From positions 1 through 29,870 of IMG/VR virus record IMGVR_UViG_3300010379_000034: a stretch of DNA of 29,870 nt; one strand, 5' to 3'. Source of the stretch: a virus. The notes below the pieces were generated by a model. It did no database searches, was not told the DNA's origin, and saw only the letters and a program-made list of their open reading frames with translations. Of the stretch, positions 16,900 to 22,835 are shown in pieces. Position numbers and translations under genes: made by a program. Position 1 is the stretch's first letter; every line of letters starts with the position of its first letter.

Positions 16900-17375
16900 G
16901 TCATCGCAAGATCAAGAAATCGAGGCTCCATGTGCCGCAAGTGTGCGACGAAGCCGGGGTTTGGATTCGCTTGCTTCCGACCCTTGCGGATCATGGCAAG
17001 CGCGTCGTCGAACTTAAGACCGAGCGTCGTCATCAACGTCGCACAATCGGCATAGCTCGACCGAGAAATGCCGGCGGCACACCCGAATATAATATCGCCG
17101 CCGCCTCGCAACCATGCCCGACAACTGAGAGCCAACGCTTCGAGCGTCGGATCGTCGAGCGCGGACTGTTCGTTATCGTCGATGCCGAAGTAGAGCACCG
17201 ACCGCAAATTTCCTTGGCGGACCCACTTGAGCGCGTCAACGCCCGCCGCCATTTCGACCAACATGAGCATCCGACCTGGGGTCTGGAACGTCACGATCCC
17301 TTCGTTCGGGGAGGCACCCTGGTATACGCGACCACGCGCCACGTCACCGATCAAGTTCACATCGTAGTCCACCAT
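16896..17375 (-). CDS. CX5R phosphatase-like protein (dual-specificity type)
   Basis: This 159-residue protein contains GGDIIFGCAAGISRSSYAD, a Cys-x5-Arg P-loop (Cys99, Arg105 from the ATG at 17375) followed by Ser and a helix. Further on is GLKFDDALAMIRKGRKQANP, which matches the 'sv.eAl..Ir..R..a.p' tail of dual-specificity phosphatases. Asp66 or Asp67 in FGIDDNE could be the general acid. The usual His before the Cys is Gly here. The family removes phosphate from proteins or RNA ends. A TTG start two codons upstream is possible. Why it sits beside terminase genes is unknown. Confidence 0.75.
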   Translation of the reverse strand: MVDYDVNLIGDVARGRVYQGASPNEGIVTFQTPGRMLMLVEMAAGVDALKWVRQGNLRSVLYFGIDDNEQSALDDPTLEALALSCRAWLRGGGDIIFGCAAGISRSSYADCATLMTTLGLKFDDALAMIRKGRKQANPNPGFVAHLRHMEPRFLDLAMT

Positions 17376-17377
17376 GG

Positions 17378-17554
17378 TCAAACATCCCGAATTATCTCGT
17401 CGATTTCCTTTTTGGTCTCTCGAACCAAATAGTCAACTCCGTCGATCACGACTCGCACTGGCACCGTCTCATAGATCAAATCTCGCCCGAGACGAACCCC
17501 GATGGGTTTGCCGGCGAGAGTATGCACAATAATGACCGCCGGCCAAGTTGCCAT
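17378..17554 (-). CDS. Small hypothetical protein, 58 residues
   Basis: AAGG lies upstream of an ATG at 17554, and the stop is three bases before the phosphatase-like gene's ATG. The protein reads as a compact beta fold (VIIVHTLAGKPIGVRLG, then VPVRVVIDGVDYLV) with a charged C-terminal helix (RETKKEIDEIIRDV). The good coding character and tight fit support it. No family is recognised. Confidence 0.65.
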   Translation of the reverse strand: MATWPAVIIVHTLAGKPIGVRLGRDLIYETVPVRVVIDGVDYLVRETKKEIDEIIRDV

Positions 17555-17581
17555 CGTCTTTTGCCTTGTACGTGAGTTGAT

Positions 17582-17938
17582 TTACATCCCATGGACTGGA
17601 TTGCCTCGTTTGTTAGCCGACTTCGAAAAATGCGTGCCGACCGAAGGTGCGTTCATATGCGGATTGACAACCTGTCGGCCGTCTGTGACTTCGCCGACCG
17701 GCGCTCCGGTAGGTGGCTGCGGTGCGGGCGCCGGAGCTTGACCGGGCATCGGCGGTGGAGGACCGGAGCCGGGCAGACCCGAGCCGGGCGGGGGTCCTTT
17801 GCTCGTGGTGGCGGCCGGGGCGCCTGCCGTAGTACCCATGGCACTGACATCGGCGAGCGTGCGACTGGCGGGCGGGGGCGGTGCTGCCGGCGGACCTTGC
17901 GGACCGGGCGGCGTATTCGGGGGCATGTTGAAGCTCAT
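17582..17938 (-). CDS. Proline-rich small protein
   Basis: This 118-residue protein starts at 17938 behind a GAGGGAGAG site; a longer reading frame starting further upstream lacks such support. About a third of residues are Pro, with Gly, Ala and Thr (PPNTPPGPQGPPAAPPPP, then PPPMPGQAPAPAPQPP), so it is probably unfolded. The C-terminal part, VNPHMNAPSVGTHFSKSANKRG, is more ordinary. It could be a virion linker or decoration. The plus-strand endonuclease gene begins only 36 bases upstream. Confidence 0.65.
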   Translation of the reverse strand: MSFNMPPNTPPGPQGPPAAPPPPASRTLADVSAMGTTAGAPAATTSKGPPPGSGLPGSGPPPPMPGQAPAPAPQPPTGAPVGEVTDGRQVVNPHMNAPSVGTHFSKSANKRGNPVHGM

Positions 17939-17974
17939 TGGACTCTCCCTCTCAGCGCGTTTACCATACTTATA

Positions 17975-18328
17975 TTGCCGCTGGCAACCGCAGAACAACG
18001 ACACTCAAACAAACGGGCAGTTGAACGACGTTGGTACGCTAAACGCGGTAAAATTCACACCGCACTAAAATCTTCTCGGCGACTCGCAAAACGTTACAGT
18101 TATTTGCCTTGCGATCCGACGACTGTTCGCCCGCCCTACGACAACCGATGCGATCATTGCGGGAAAGAAACAACGAGACTCCGATTAGACCACGATCACG
18201 TGACCGGCAAATTTAGGGGTTGGCTGTGCAATGACTGTAACCTTGCTTTTGGGCGTTTCGGTGATAGTGTCGAAGGAATGAGACGCGGAATAGCCTATTT
18301 AGAGGGACGCCTCGTTAGGTCATCTTGA
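17975..18328 (+). CDS. Recombination endonuclease VII-like HNH nuclease
   Basis: This is the only clear plus-strand gene. The product of about 117 residues has a basic N-terminal helix (AVERRWYAKRGKIHTALK). Then come CDHCGKETTRLRLDHDHVTG, KFRGWLCNDCNLAFGRFGD and a helix GMRRGIAYLEGRL. Two CxxC pairs that bind zinc and the LDHDH...CN active-site signature are those of endonuclease VII. Such enzymes resolve branched DNA or act as homing nucleases. No in-frame ATG fits; TTG at 17975 is the best start and CTG at 17981 another. Its opposite strand and tight flanks suggest later insertion. Confidence 0.85.
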   Translation: MPLATAEQRHSNKRAVERRWYAKRGKIHTALKSSRRLAKRYSYLPCDPTTVRPPYDNRCDHCGKETTRLRLDHDHVTGKFRGWLCNDCNLAFGRFGDSVEGMRRGIAYLEGRLVRSS

Positions 18329-18566
18329 ATCCCCCTCCAAGAAAAGGGTCAGGGCCATTGCCAACAGTGCATTGCCCGCTGCCGATCTTCCCCGCGTCTG
18401 CCGTATAGGGCGGATCGGTGTGCGCCAGACGCCGAGAGCGTGCAAGATAAGACGGCGCCAAATCTGAGTACCGGGTCGTAACCAAGGCGAAACCTTCGTT
18501 ACCGCCGACCAAATGTGGGTCCTGACCGGGACCGTTGTGCTCTTTCACGTCGATAGCAGCGTCCAT
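18315..18566 (-). CDS. Small hypothetical protein, 83 residues
   Basis: AAGGG lies 11 bases before the ATG at 18566. The 3' end overlaps the end of the endonuclease gene by 14 bases in a convergent arrangement. The protein is hydrophilic and Gly/Asp/Pro-rich (KEHNGPGQDPHLVGG near the start) and ends in GGGFKMT. It resembles none of the motif-sharing neighbours. The gap upstream carries a repeated operator-like element. Confidence 0.6.
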   Translation of the reverse strand: MDAAIDVKEHNGPGQDPHLVGGNEGFALVTTRYSDLAPSYLARSRRLAHTDPPYTADAGKIGSGQCTVGNGPDPFLGGGFKMT

Positions 18567-18586
18567 TTTCGTAGCCCTTATCTCAG

Positions 18587-18643
18587 TTAATGTGCTCTTG
18601 AGAGCACATTAAGTCGTCAAATGTTGCCTCAAGAGCACTTTAA
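18587..18643. promoter_or_regulatory. Operator-like inverted repeat plus extra half-site
   Basis: A 12-bp inverted repeat with a 2-base centre (TTAATGTGCTCT at 18587-18598, its complement at 18601-18612) lies in the 112-base gap between two minus-strand genes. A third near-copy of the half-site, AGAGCACTTTAA, follows at 18632-18643. Two bases are too few for an RNA loop, so a protein-binding site is more likely than a terminator. The rest of the gap shows no ORF. Confidence 0.55.
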
Positions 18644-18678
18644 TTGCGCGTAACTCGCCTTTTCTGGCGCGTAGCGGG

Positions 18679-19020
18679 TTATTTGTTACGCGGAGTACGT
18701 TGAGCCATGCCCATGCTGAGCGGGTAGGAGTCAGCCTTGACCGGTCGCGTCTGAGTGAAGCGAGACGTGTCGCCGCCCTTCGGGGGCGTCGGAGGGTTGC
18801 CCTTGCCCGAGCGCCCATGGTTGTCCGTCTCCAAAGGACTGACAGCGGCTTTGAGTGCATCACCCAAAGGCGGACCCGGCAGGAACCCGCTAGTGGTATT
18901 CTCGCCCGGCAGGTCGCTTGATGCGCCTGCGTAGCCATTCTGACCGTATCCGGCTTTCGACGGCTTCAACGCTTCGGATGCCAGCGACGGCATTTTCGAT
19001 CCAACGATGTCTTGTGCCAT
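18679..19020 (-). CDS. Small hypothetical protein, 113 residues
   Basis: A strong GGGGAGGAG site precedes the ATG at 19020. The protein is polar and low-complexity, rich in Gly, Pro, Ser and Lys (SKAGYGQNGYAGASSDLPG, then GRSGKGNPPTPPKGG), and is probably largely unfolded. It is one of a run of similar small polar proteins that end near the endonuclease gene. No domain is recognised. Confidence 0.65.
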   Translation of the reverse strand: MAQDIVGSKMPSLASEALKPSKAGYGQNGYAGASSDLPGENTTSGFLPGPPLGDALKAAVSPLETDNHGRSGKGNPPTPPKGGDTSRFTQTRPVKADSYPLSMGMAQRTPRNK

Positions 19021-19035
19021 GATGGCTCCTCCCCT

Positions 19036-19278
19036 TTAATTCTCGTATTGCGGCGCGCGACCCCGAGCACCCGAATGAACTGGAACCGGGGCGGATTTCG
19101 CGCCGCCCTGCGCAAGTGCGACAGCGGCATCCTGATCGGTAGGCGCGGACTGTTGCGCGCGCTGCGCGCGCACGTACTGACCGAATTCCTCAGCGGTTTG
19201 CGGCTCGGTTTTCCCTGTGCCGCCTTCCGCCGCACGCGCCGCAGCCGATGCTTCCCACTGTGCGGGTCCCCAAGTCAT
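19036..19278 (-). CDS. Small protein with GAKSAPVPVHSG motif
   Basis: This 80-residue protein starts at 19278 behind GAGGGGG; a longer frame upstream lacks support. The N-terminus MTWGPAQWEASAAARAAEGG resembles MAWSDAARQAARAAEAA of the protein at 25450-25698. Both share a C-terminal motif: here VALAQGGAKSAPVPVHSG, there SLAGGGAKSAPVPLHSG. They are therefore diverged paralogues placed 6 kb apart. The function is unknown; it may be a peptide bound to the virion. Confidence 0.7.
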   Translation of the reverse strand: MTWGPAQWEASAAARAAEGGTGKTEPQTAEEFGQYVRAQRAQQSAPTDQDAAVALAQGGAKSAPVPVHSGARGRAPQYEN

Positions 19279-19280
19279 CG

Positions 19281-19400
19281 TTACCCCCTCGACTTTTTTG
19301 CTCGAACCACTACACGCGCGAGTGTGCGACGGTAGCGCAACACAAGCATGAGTGTCAAGATGAAACCCCACGCGGCGATCATCTGGATCATCGTATTCAT
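19281..19400 (-). CDS. 39-residue single-span membrane peptide
   Basis: This short ORF starts at 19400 behind a GAGGAG site. It overlaps the upstream gene by four bases and stops two bases before the next start. It encodes a hydrophobic segment MIAAWGFILTLMLVL followed by a basic tail (RYRRTLARVVVRAKK), the pattern of a small inner-membrane peptide with a positive cytoplasmic end. Similar tiny membrane peptides occur at 21238-21327 and 22743-22835. Confidence 0.6.
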   Translation of the reverse strand: MNTMIQMIAAWGFILTLMLVLRYRRTLARVVVRAKKSRG

Positions 19401-19822
19401 GGGCGGTAGTCTCCTCGCGACTGCTTCAAGATCAACGGACTTTCTCCTCGATGCCTGCCGTCCGGCGACGCCACACGACCATCGTTCGTCGTCGCGTCGT
19501 TGAATGGCGTAAAGCTGGTCGGGACCTGCCCGTCCGGCGCTTTGTAGTTTGCGTCCCGCGCCGTTCGGAATAATCCGGGACGCAATCCCGGATGAACCGG
19601 AACGTCGCCCTTCTCGGCGGGCGACTCATCTTCGAGACCCACGTGTTGCATTTTCGCTGCGCTTACCGGATCGACGTTCGATCCGCTCGGAAACTGAGCA
19701 CCCTTTGCAGAGTTTGAAGTCGCCCATTGACTTGACGCACCCATAAAAGCGCGACTTCCGCCGGGCGCGGTGGCGCCCATATTGGCGATGTCGGAGTTCC
19801 GCTTTTTGTTCAGTGTTACCAT
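19397..19822 (-). CDS. Small hypothetical protein, 141 residues
   Basis: This polar protein has a basic start (VTLNKKRNSDIANMG) and long Gly/Ser/Ala/Asp-rich stretches. A DVPVHPGLRPGLF segment recalls the IHPGVGP of the protein at 20575-21069. It overlaps the membrane peptide gene by four bases and the upstream gene by seven. It belongs to the string of small, probably unfolded proteins of this region; no domain is recognised. Confidence 0.65.
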   Translation of the reverse strand: MVTLNKKRNSDIANMGATAPGGSRAFMGASSQWATSNSAKGAQFPSGSNVDPVSAAKMQHVGLEDESPAEKGDVPVHPGLRPGLFRTARDANYKAPDGQVPTSFTPFNDATTNDGRVASPDGRHRGESPLILKQSRGDYRP

Positions 19823-20091
19823 GATCGTTTGACCTGTACCGACTTCGGATGTCCCTGTGCCAGAATGCGCGCCGCATCTGCATCCATTGGCTCGTCGTTC
19901 GCGTTCGGTCGAGACGTGCTCACACCTTGACCGCTCGTAAGCGGAAAGCTAGTCAGTCCCCCAGGCGCCGAACCACCACTGCCGCTCCAATCGTTCGCGC
20001 GGTTCGCTTCTGGTCGCTGCGCCGGTTTCGTCGAATCTGGTCCGCTATAACCAGTGCCGCGTGCTCGTGTTCCGCGCCGTGTCTTACTCAT
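19816..20091 (-). CDS. Small protein ending in the LAQGHPKS motif
   Basis: This 91-residue protein is polar and Ser/Gly/Arg-rich and finishes with DADAARILAQGHPKSVQVK. The same motif is internal in the proteins at 21530-21832 and 24332-24607, and in a looser form at 27142-27432. The ATG overlaps the upstream stop (ATGA). The motif looks like a short binding peptide reused by several proteins; its partner is unknown. Confidence 0.7.
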   Translation of the reverse strand: MSKTRRGTRARGTGYSGPDSTKPAQRPEANRANDWSGSGGSAPGGLTSFPLTSGQGVSTSRPNANDEPMDADAARILAQGHPKSVQVKRSW

Positions 20092-20228
20092 TCATCCAAC
20101 TCCTGAACCTCTTTGCGATCCTCCGGATCGGGCCAATCTGTTTTCAGTTGGTCGATATTGGGGATGCTACGTTCAATGCCTTCTTGATGCGCCGTCGAAT
20201 GTCTCTTTCTTCGCCGGGTCTTGCCCAT
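20088..20228 (-). CDS. 46-residue basic peptide with HQEGI motif
   Basis: The ATG at 20228 lies one base after the upstream stop and GGAGGGG is nearby. The peptide begins with a basic patch (GKTRRRKRH), then has TAHQEGIERSIPNIDQLK and an acidic end (VQELDE). The HQ-x-G-[IV] part recurs in the leader-tagged proteins (AHQEGIRQ, AHQTGVNN, AHQAGVQQ) at a similar distance from the start. It may be a leaderless relative. Confidence 0.6.
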   Translation of the reverse strand: MGKTRRRKRHSTAHQEGIERSIPNIDQLKTDWPDPEDRKEVQELDE

Positions 20229-20229
20229 G

Positions 20230-20568
20230 TTACGCGCCCCTCCCGATACCGGTCGGGTCGCGCACGGAAGCATCGCCCTCAGTCTCTTGTGTATCGGAGC
20301 CTTCGGACGGGACTTGTGCCGGATGAATTGGTGTGTTTTGTCCGCCCTGAGCAAGCAACTTCTCGTCGTCACTCAAGTCGCGGTGCATGACTGCGGCGGC
20401 GAACTGTGGAGTAACGAAGCCATGTCCCATTACGGATTTGGCTTCGTCGCCTTGCGTTGCCGGAGCTTTAGCCCGCTGAGCGGGATTTGCAGGATCGTTG
20501 AACCCCGGTGCGATATTCGCCTGCGCTGCTCGAATGTCCTCGCGCCCGTGGAATGCTATCGGGCGCAT
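20230..20568 (-). CDS. Small hypothetical protein, 112 residues
   Basis: This protein contains a helical, Ala-rich N-terminal half (REDIRAAQANIAPG, then PQFAAAVMHRDLSDDEK). A LLAQGGQNTPIHPAQVP segment resembles the LAQGGAKSAPVP motif of neighbours. The C-terminus is acidic and polar. The start lies six bases after the upstream gene with a modest binding site. No domain is recognised. Confidence 0.65.
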   Translation of the reverse strand: MRPIAFHGREDIRAAQANIAPGFNDPANPAQRAKAPATQGDEAKSVMGHGFVTPQFAAAVMHRDLSDDEKLLAQGGQNTPIHPAQVPSEGSDTQETEGDASVRDPTGIGRGA

Positions 20569-20574
20569 CGGACA

Positions 20575-21069
20575 TTAACCGCCCCGATCTGGAGTCGGGA
20601 ACGGCTTGGGAGCCGCACCGCTATCGGTTTTCAGGGCGACCGCCGCCGGGAGCTTCGTGGAGCCGGAGAGGATCGCCTCGCCGAGCACCTTACCACTCAT
20701 GTCGTTGTCCACGCCCTGACCGTTGCCACCCTTCATGCCCCAAGACGAACTGAGTTTGCCTGGGACCCAAGTGCCATTGCTGGTCTGAGCACCAACGCCG
20801 CCCGGCTGACGCCGAAGCGTCTTGCCGCGCTCCGTCGGAGTCTCCGGGTCCATGACATCAGCCGCACTTGCGTCCGGACCAACGCCTGGATGAATCGGAG
20901 CGATTGCGCTCGTAACGCCGGAGGGTTTGTTTTGGTCAGTCATGCCCCACTTGGTTTCAAACGTGGTGAGCGCCTTCTTCGGCGCGCCTTTGCGCGCGTC
21001 GTAGTGAGTCTGCTCAACGAATTCGCCTTTGTCGGGTCCGGCCCCGAGTCCACTACCCTTGACAGCCAT
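20575..21069 (-). CDS. Small hypothetical protein with WGM motifs, 164 residues
   Basis: The ATG at 21069 follows GGAGGAGAG; a longer frame upstream is not supported. Two short motifs repeat in it: TFETKWGMTDQNKP near residue 40 and SSSWGMKGGNGQGVDND near residue 120. They recur as KTAWGMKDQSLDND in the protein at 21530-21832. A central AIAPIHPGVGPDASAADV resembles other neighbours. It is polar and probably flexible. Upstream lies the divergent plus-strand remnant at 21176. Confidence 0.7.
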   Translation of the reverse strand: MAVKGSGLGAGPDKGEFVEQTHYDARKGAPKKALTTFETKWGMTDQNKPSGVTSAIAPIHPGVGPDASAADVMDPETPTERGKTLRRQPGGVGAQTSNGTWVPGKLSSSWGMKGGNGQGVDNDMSGKVLGEAILSGSTKLPAAVALKTDSGAAPKPFPTPDRGG

Positions 21070-21175
21070 GTTACTCTCCTCCAAAAAGGAATTGTCAGCC
21101 GCACACGGCGACTTCGGGGCTACGCCCACGGTGGACCCTACCCGAAATTAACCATGATGGCAACCGGAGTTTCAC

Positions 21176-21499
21176 ATGGCTTTTAATTCGGCGCAGCGCC
21201 GCGCTTATCGGACAGCGAATCCGGCAAAAGTGCGTGCTCAAGACTCAGCCGCCCAAAAAGCGATGACGACTGCCCATGTCCCGCCGAGCGCGATCAACGG
21301 CCAAGCGTCTTGGAGTGTGGTAGTCATAGGGATTTTCCGTGCGTGGCAGCGTGGATGCCGTGATGATGCGCGGGCAATTGGCCGAACTTCATGCCCTTGC
21401 TCGCGTGCAGGAATTCGTGGGCGACCTTCGGATCAACAGGCTTCTTGCCGTGAGCGCGGAGCTTGGCCCGCCCTTTGGCGGTCAAACTCATACCCATGA
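21176..21499 (+). pseudogene. Plus-strand start of a decayed gene, perhaps an HNH endonuclease
   Basis: An ATG with GGAG eight bases upstream opens a basic, helical N-terminus (FNSAQRRAYRTANPAKVRAQ) of the style seen in endonuclease VII and other HNH proteins. No zinc or HNH residues follow, and from 21238 on the sequence is used by minus-strand genes. It may be the surviving start of a gene lost by recombination. A short real peptide is also possible. Confidence 0.3.
21238..21327 (-). CDS. 29-residue membrane peptide
   Basis: The ATG overlaps the stop of the upstream gene by four bases (ATGA), which is the strongest support. The product has a hydrophobic core, WPLIALGGTWAVVIAFWAA, long enough for one membrane span, and few charges. 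It ends the small-gene run before the divergent region at 21070-21237. Confidence 0.5.
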   Translation of the reverse strand: MTTTLQDAWPLIALGGTWAVVIAFWAAES

Positions 21500-21530
21500 G
21501 ACCGGCTTGTGATCCGCTGACTACCGGCAT
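21324..21530 (-). CDS. 68-residue His-rich basic protein
   Basis: The start shares one base with the upstream TGA (TGATG). The product is basic, with LTAKGRAKLRAHGKKPVDP in the middle and a His-rich end (LPAHHHGIHAATHGKS) that could bind metal. The KVAHEFLHASKGMKFG part looks folded. No family is recognised. Confidence 0.6.
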   Translation of the reverse strand: MPVVSGSQAGLMGMSLTAKGRAKLRAHGKKPVDPKVAHEFLHASKGMKFGQLPAHHHGIHAATHGKSL

Positions 21531-21832
21531 CAGAGCACCCGATTTTTGCCCTTGTTGAACGATTGCAGCCGAGCGTCATCATCCGGGCCGTCGTTGTCGA
21601 GAGACTGGTCCTTCATGCCCCACGCAGTCTTGACCGCACTGGACTTCGGATGCCCTTGCGCCAAACAGGCTGAGGCGTCTGCGTCACTTGCGCAGACTTG
21701 ACCGCCGTCACTCGGACCGTTCATTTTCGGGTCTTTCGCCATAACCCCCTCCGCACGTTGAGAAACCCGAGCCTTGTGAAGCTCTACCTGTGAGGCGCGC
21801 GAGGCGTCGGGTTGCTGAATTTGATTCTTCAT
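21530..21832 (-). CDS. Small protein with LAQGHPKS and WGMK motifs
   Basis: This 100-residue protein starts behind GGTGG. It joins two of the reused motifs: DADASACLAQGHPKSSAVK is followed directly by TAWGMKDQSLDND, as if the two form one unit of about 35 residues. Equivalent parts occur separately in neighbours. The N-terminal third (QQPDASRASQVELHKARV) is helical. An internal start at Met31 is possible. The function is unknown. Confidence 0.7.
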   Translation of the reverse strand: MKNQIQQPDASRASQVELHKARVSQRAEGVMAKDPKMNGPSDGGQVCASDADASACLAQGHPKSSAVKTAWGMKDQSLDNDGPDDDARLQSFNKGKNRVL

Positions 21833-21875
21833 GAGTCCACCTGTATACGAATCCCGGACAAAAGCAACCCGAGTT

Positions 21876-21899
21876 TCAAGCCTTCGCCGTGTCCTTCAT
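21876..21899 (-). pseudogene. Degenerate copy of the MKDAKGHGS leader
   Basis: Directly after the stop at 21899 (sharing TGATG) is ATGAAGGACACGGCGAAGG, which ends after seven codons. It matches the leader DNA if about ten bases after ATGAAGGA are deleted. It looks like the broken start of a lost family member. Confidence 0.35.
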
Positions 21900-22150
21900 C
21901 ACGCCTTCTCCCTGGACGGCAAATTGAACATCGCGCGCACACCCTCGCGCACCTGGGCATTCGACGCTCCCTTATCACGCCAGTCAGCGATCTTCTGCGC
22001 ACGCTCACTGTCCGACATCGGCACACCTTGCCGAATGCCCTCTTGATGTGCGGCGGGTGCCCGGATCATATTGACCAATCCCTTGACGGCGGTGACTTGA
22101 CTGCTCACTCCGCCATGCGAGTCGCTGCCATGTCCTTTTGCATCCTTCAT
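21899..22150 (-). CDS. Leader-tagged small protein (MKDAKGHGSDSHGG)
   Basis: This 83-residue protein has the shared leader, GGAGG upstream and a four-base overlap with the previous tagged gene. After the leader come VSSQVTAVKGLVNMI, the second family motif AAHQEGIRQGVP and a helical end (DSERAQKIADWRDKGASN, then AQVREGVRAMF). The helical end resembles a small DNA- or protein-binding bundle. No known family is recognised. Confidence 0.75.
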   Translation of the reverse strand: MKDAKGHGSDSHGGVSSQVTAVKGLVNMIRAPAAHQEGIRQGVPMSDSERAQKIADWRDKGASNAQVREGVRAMFNLPSREKA

Positions 22151-22308
22151 GACTTCCTCCGGGATAACCGAAAACCGTTTTCGTGCGGTGATGGCGACGA
22201 AAGAAACGTCCAGGCGCGCCGAGCTTCTTTTAGGCTAGTCGATCCAATCGTTGTCTTGGGATCGTTGCCGAAGCGGCGAGTACCGCCGCGGCCCTTAGCG
22301 TCTTTCAT
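22147..22308 (-). CDS. Variant leader-tagged peptide (MKDAKGRGG)
   Basis: This 53-codon ORF overlaps the Arr-like gene at its start and the next tagged gene at its end, each by four bases (ATGA). The leader is changed after Gly6 (MKDAKGRGGTRRFG), so it lacks the HGS part. The body (IGSTSLKEARRAWTFLSS, then a basic tail) is unrelated to the others. The double coupling argues that it is real. Confidence 0.6.
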   Translation of the reverse strand: MKDAKGRGGTRRFGNDPKTTIGSTSLKEARRAWTFLSSPSPHENGFRLSRRKS

Positions 22309-22655
22309 TTTGCTCCCCTGACTTCACTAACAACTCGTAGAGGAAACTCTGACGCCCATTCCGAATCTCGTGCATCACGCCGATGTCCGAACGGTCCGGT
22401 AGGGCGTACCTCATAGACATGAGTCCCGTAGCCACGTGCGCCTTTGTAGATGTCCGATCCTTCGGGTTGTGTAGTCATGTAAACATGCGTCATTGACCGA
22501 ACAAAGTTTCCGGGGTGCCCCGGCTCAATCAATGCGCCGGAAGCGAACTGTCGAGCGGACCCATGATAGAAACGCTCCTCTTGACCGATCTCATTCGGAT
22601 ACCGCTCGTTCCGCAACGATCCCAATGAATGGATCGGTCGGGCGTTCGGTAACAT
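22305..22655 (-). CDS. Arr-like ADP-ribosyltransferase
   Basis: From residue 29 the protein reads FYHGSARQFASGALIEPG, then THVYMTT, GYGTHVYEVRPTGPFG and EFPLRVVSEV. These match, in order, the conserved blocks of rifampin ADP-ribosyltransferase (Arr): the HG start with catalytic-type His31, the Tyr59 strand, the PTGP turn and the final 'PLrivgev' strand. Arr moves ADP-ribose from NAD to its target. The acidic pair usually after PTGP is replaced by HRRDARD, so Asp94 or Asp97 would have to serve. It overlaps a leader-tagged ORF by 65 bases in another frame. As a phage protein its target may not be rifampin. Confidence 0.75.
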   Translation of the reverse strand: MLPNARPIHSLGSLRNERYPNEIGQEERFYHGSARQFASGALIEPGHPGNFVRSMTHVYMTTQPEGSDIYKGARGYGTHVYEVRPTGPFGHRRDARDSEWASEFPLRVVSEVRGAK

Positions 22656-22746
22656 CGGGTAGTGTCAGCGGCGTCTTACCTACCGCATCTGTTCCTGCGG
22701 CATGCGCGCCGCGCGGATCGGAGCCATGTCCTTTTGCATCTTTCAT
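22591..22746 (-). CDS. Leader-tagged ORF joined to the Arr-like frame
   Basis: This 51-codon ORF has the full leader (MKDAKGHGSDPRG) and a second family motif (AHAAGTDAVG), then ends at TGA inside the Arr-like gene. A +1 shift at that TGA would continue straight into the Arr-like frame (AVSE then EIGQEERFYHG) and give a fusion of about 146 residues, close to the size of other tagged proteins. Either a programmed shift, a recent one-base loss or a sequencing error could explain it. The membrane peptide gene upstream overlaps it by four bases. Confidence 0.65.
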   Translation of the reverse strand: MKDAKGHGSDPRGAHAAGTDAVGKTPLTLPDVTERPTDPFIGIVAERAVSE

Positions 22747-22835
22747 GTCACTATCGCCCAAAACATAACTGCGAAGGCAAACATCACGAAGATGATCGTA
22801 ATGATATCGCCCACCCCTACCTCATGGTGTCGCAT
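22743..22835 (-). CDS. 30-residue membrane peptide
   Basis: The stop overlaps the next ATG by four bases (ATGA) and GGGTGG lies upstream. After a short polar start (MRHHEVGVGD) comes a very hydrophobic stretch, IITIIFVMFAFAVMFWAIV, sufficient for one membrane span. It is too short for standard gene finders. Confidence 0.5.
   Translation of the reverse strand: MRHHEVGVGDIITIIFVMFAFAVMFWAIVT

Noticed and set aside
16482-17432. 316-residue plus-strand ORF
   Set aside because: It is antisense to the small terminase, micro-ORF and phosphatase-like genes, with no recognisable domain.
17591-17974. Upstream extension of the endonuclease VII reading frame from an ATG at 17591
   Set aside because: It would run antisense through the proline-rich gene and adds only Arg/Gly-rich residues without domain character.
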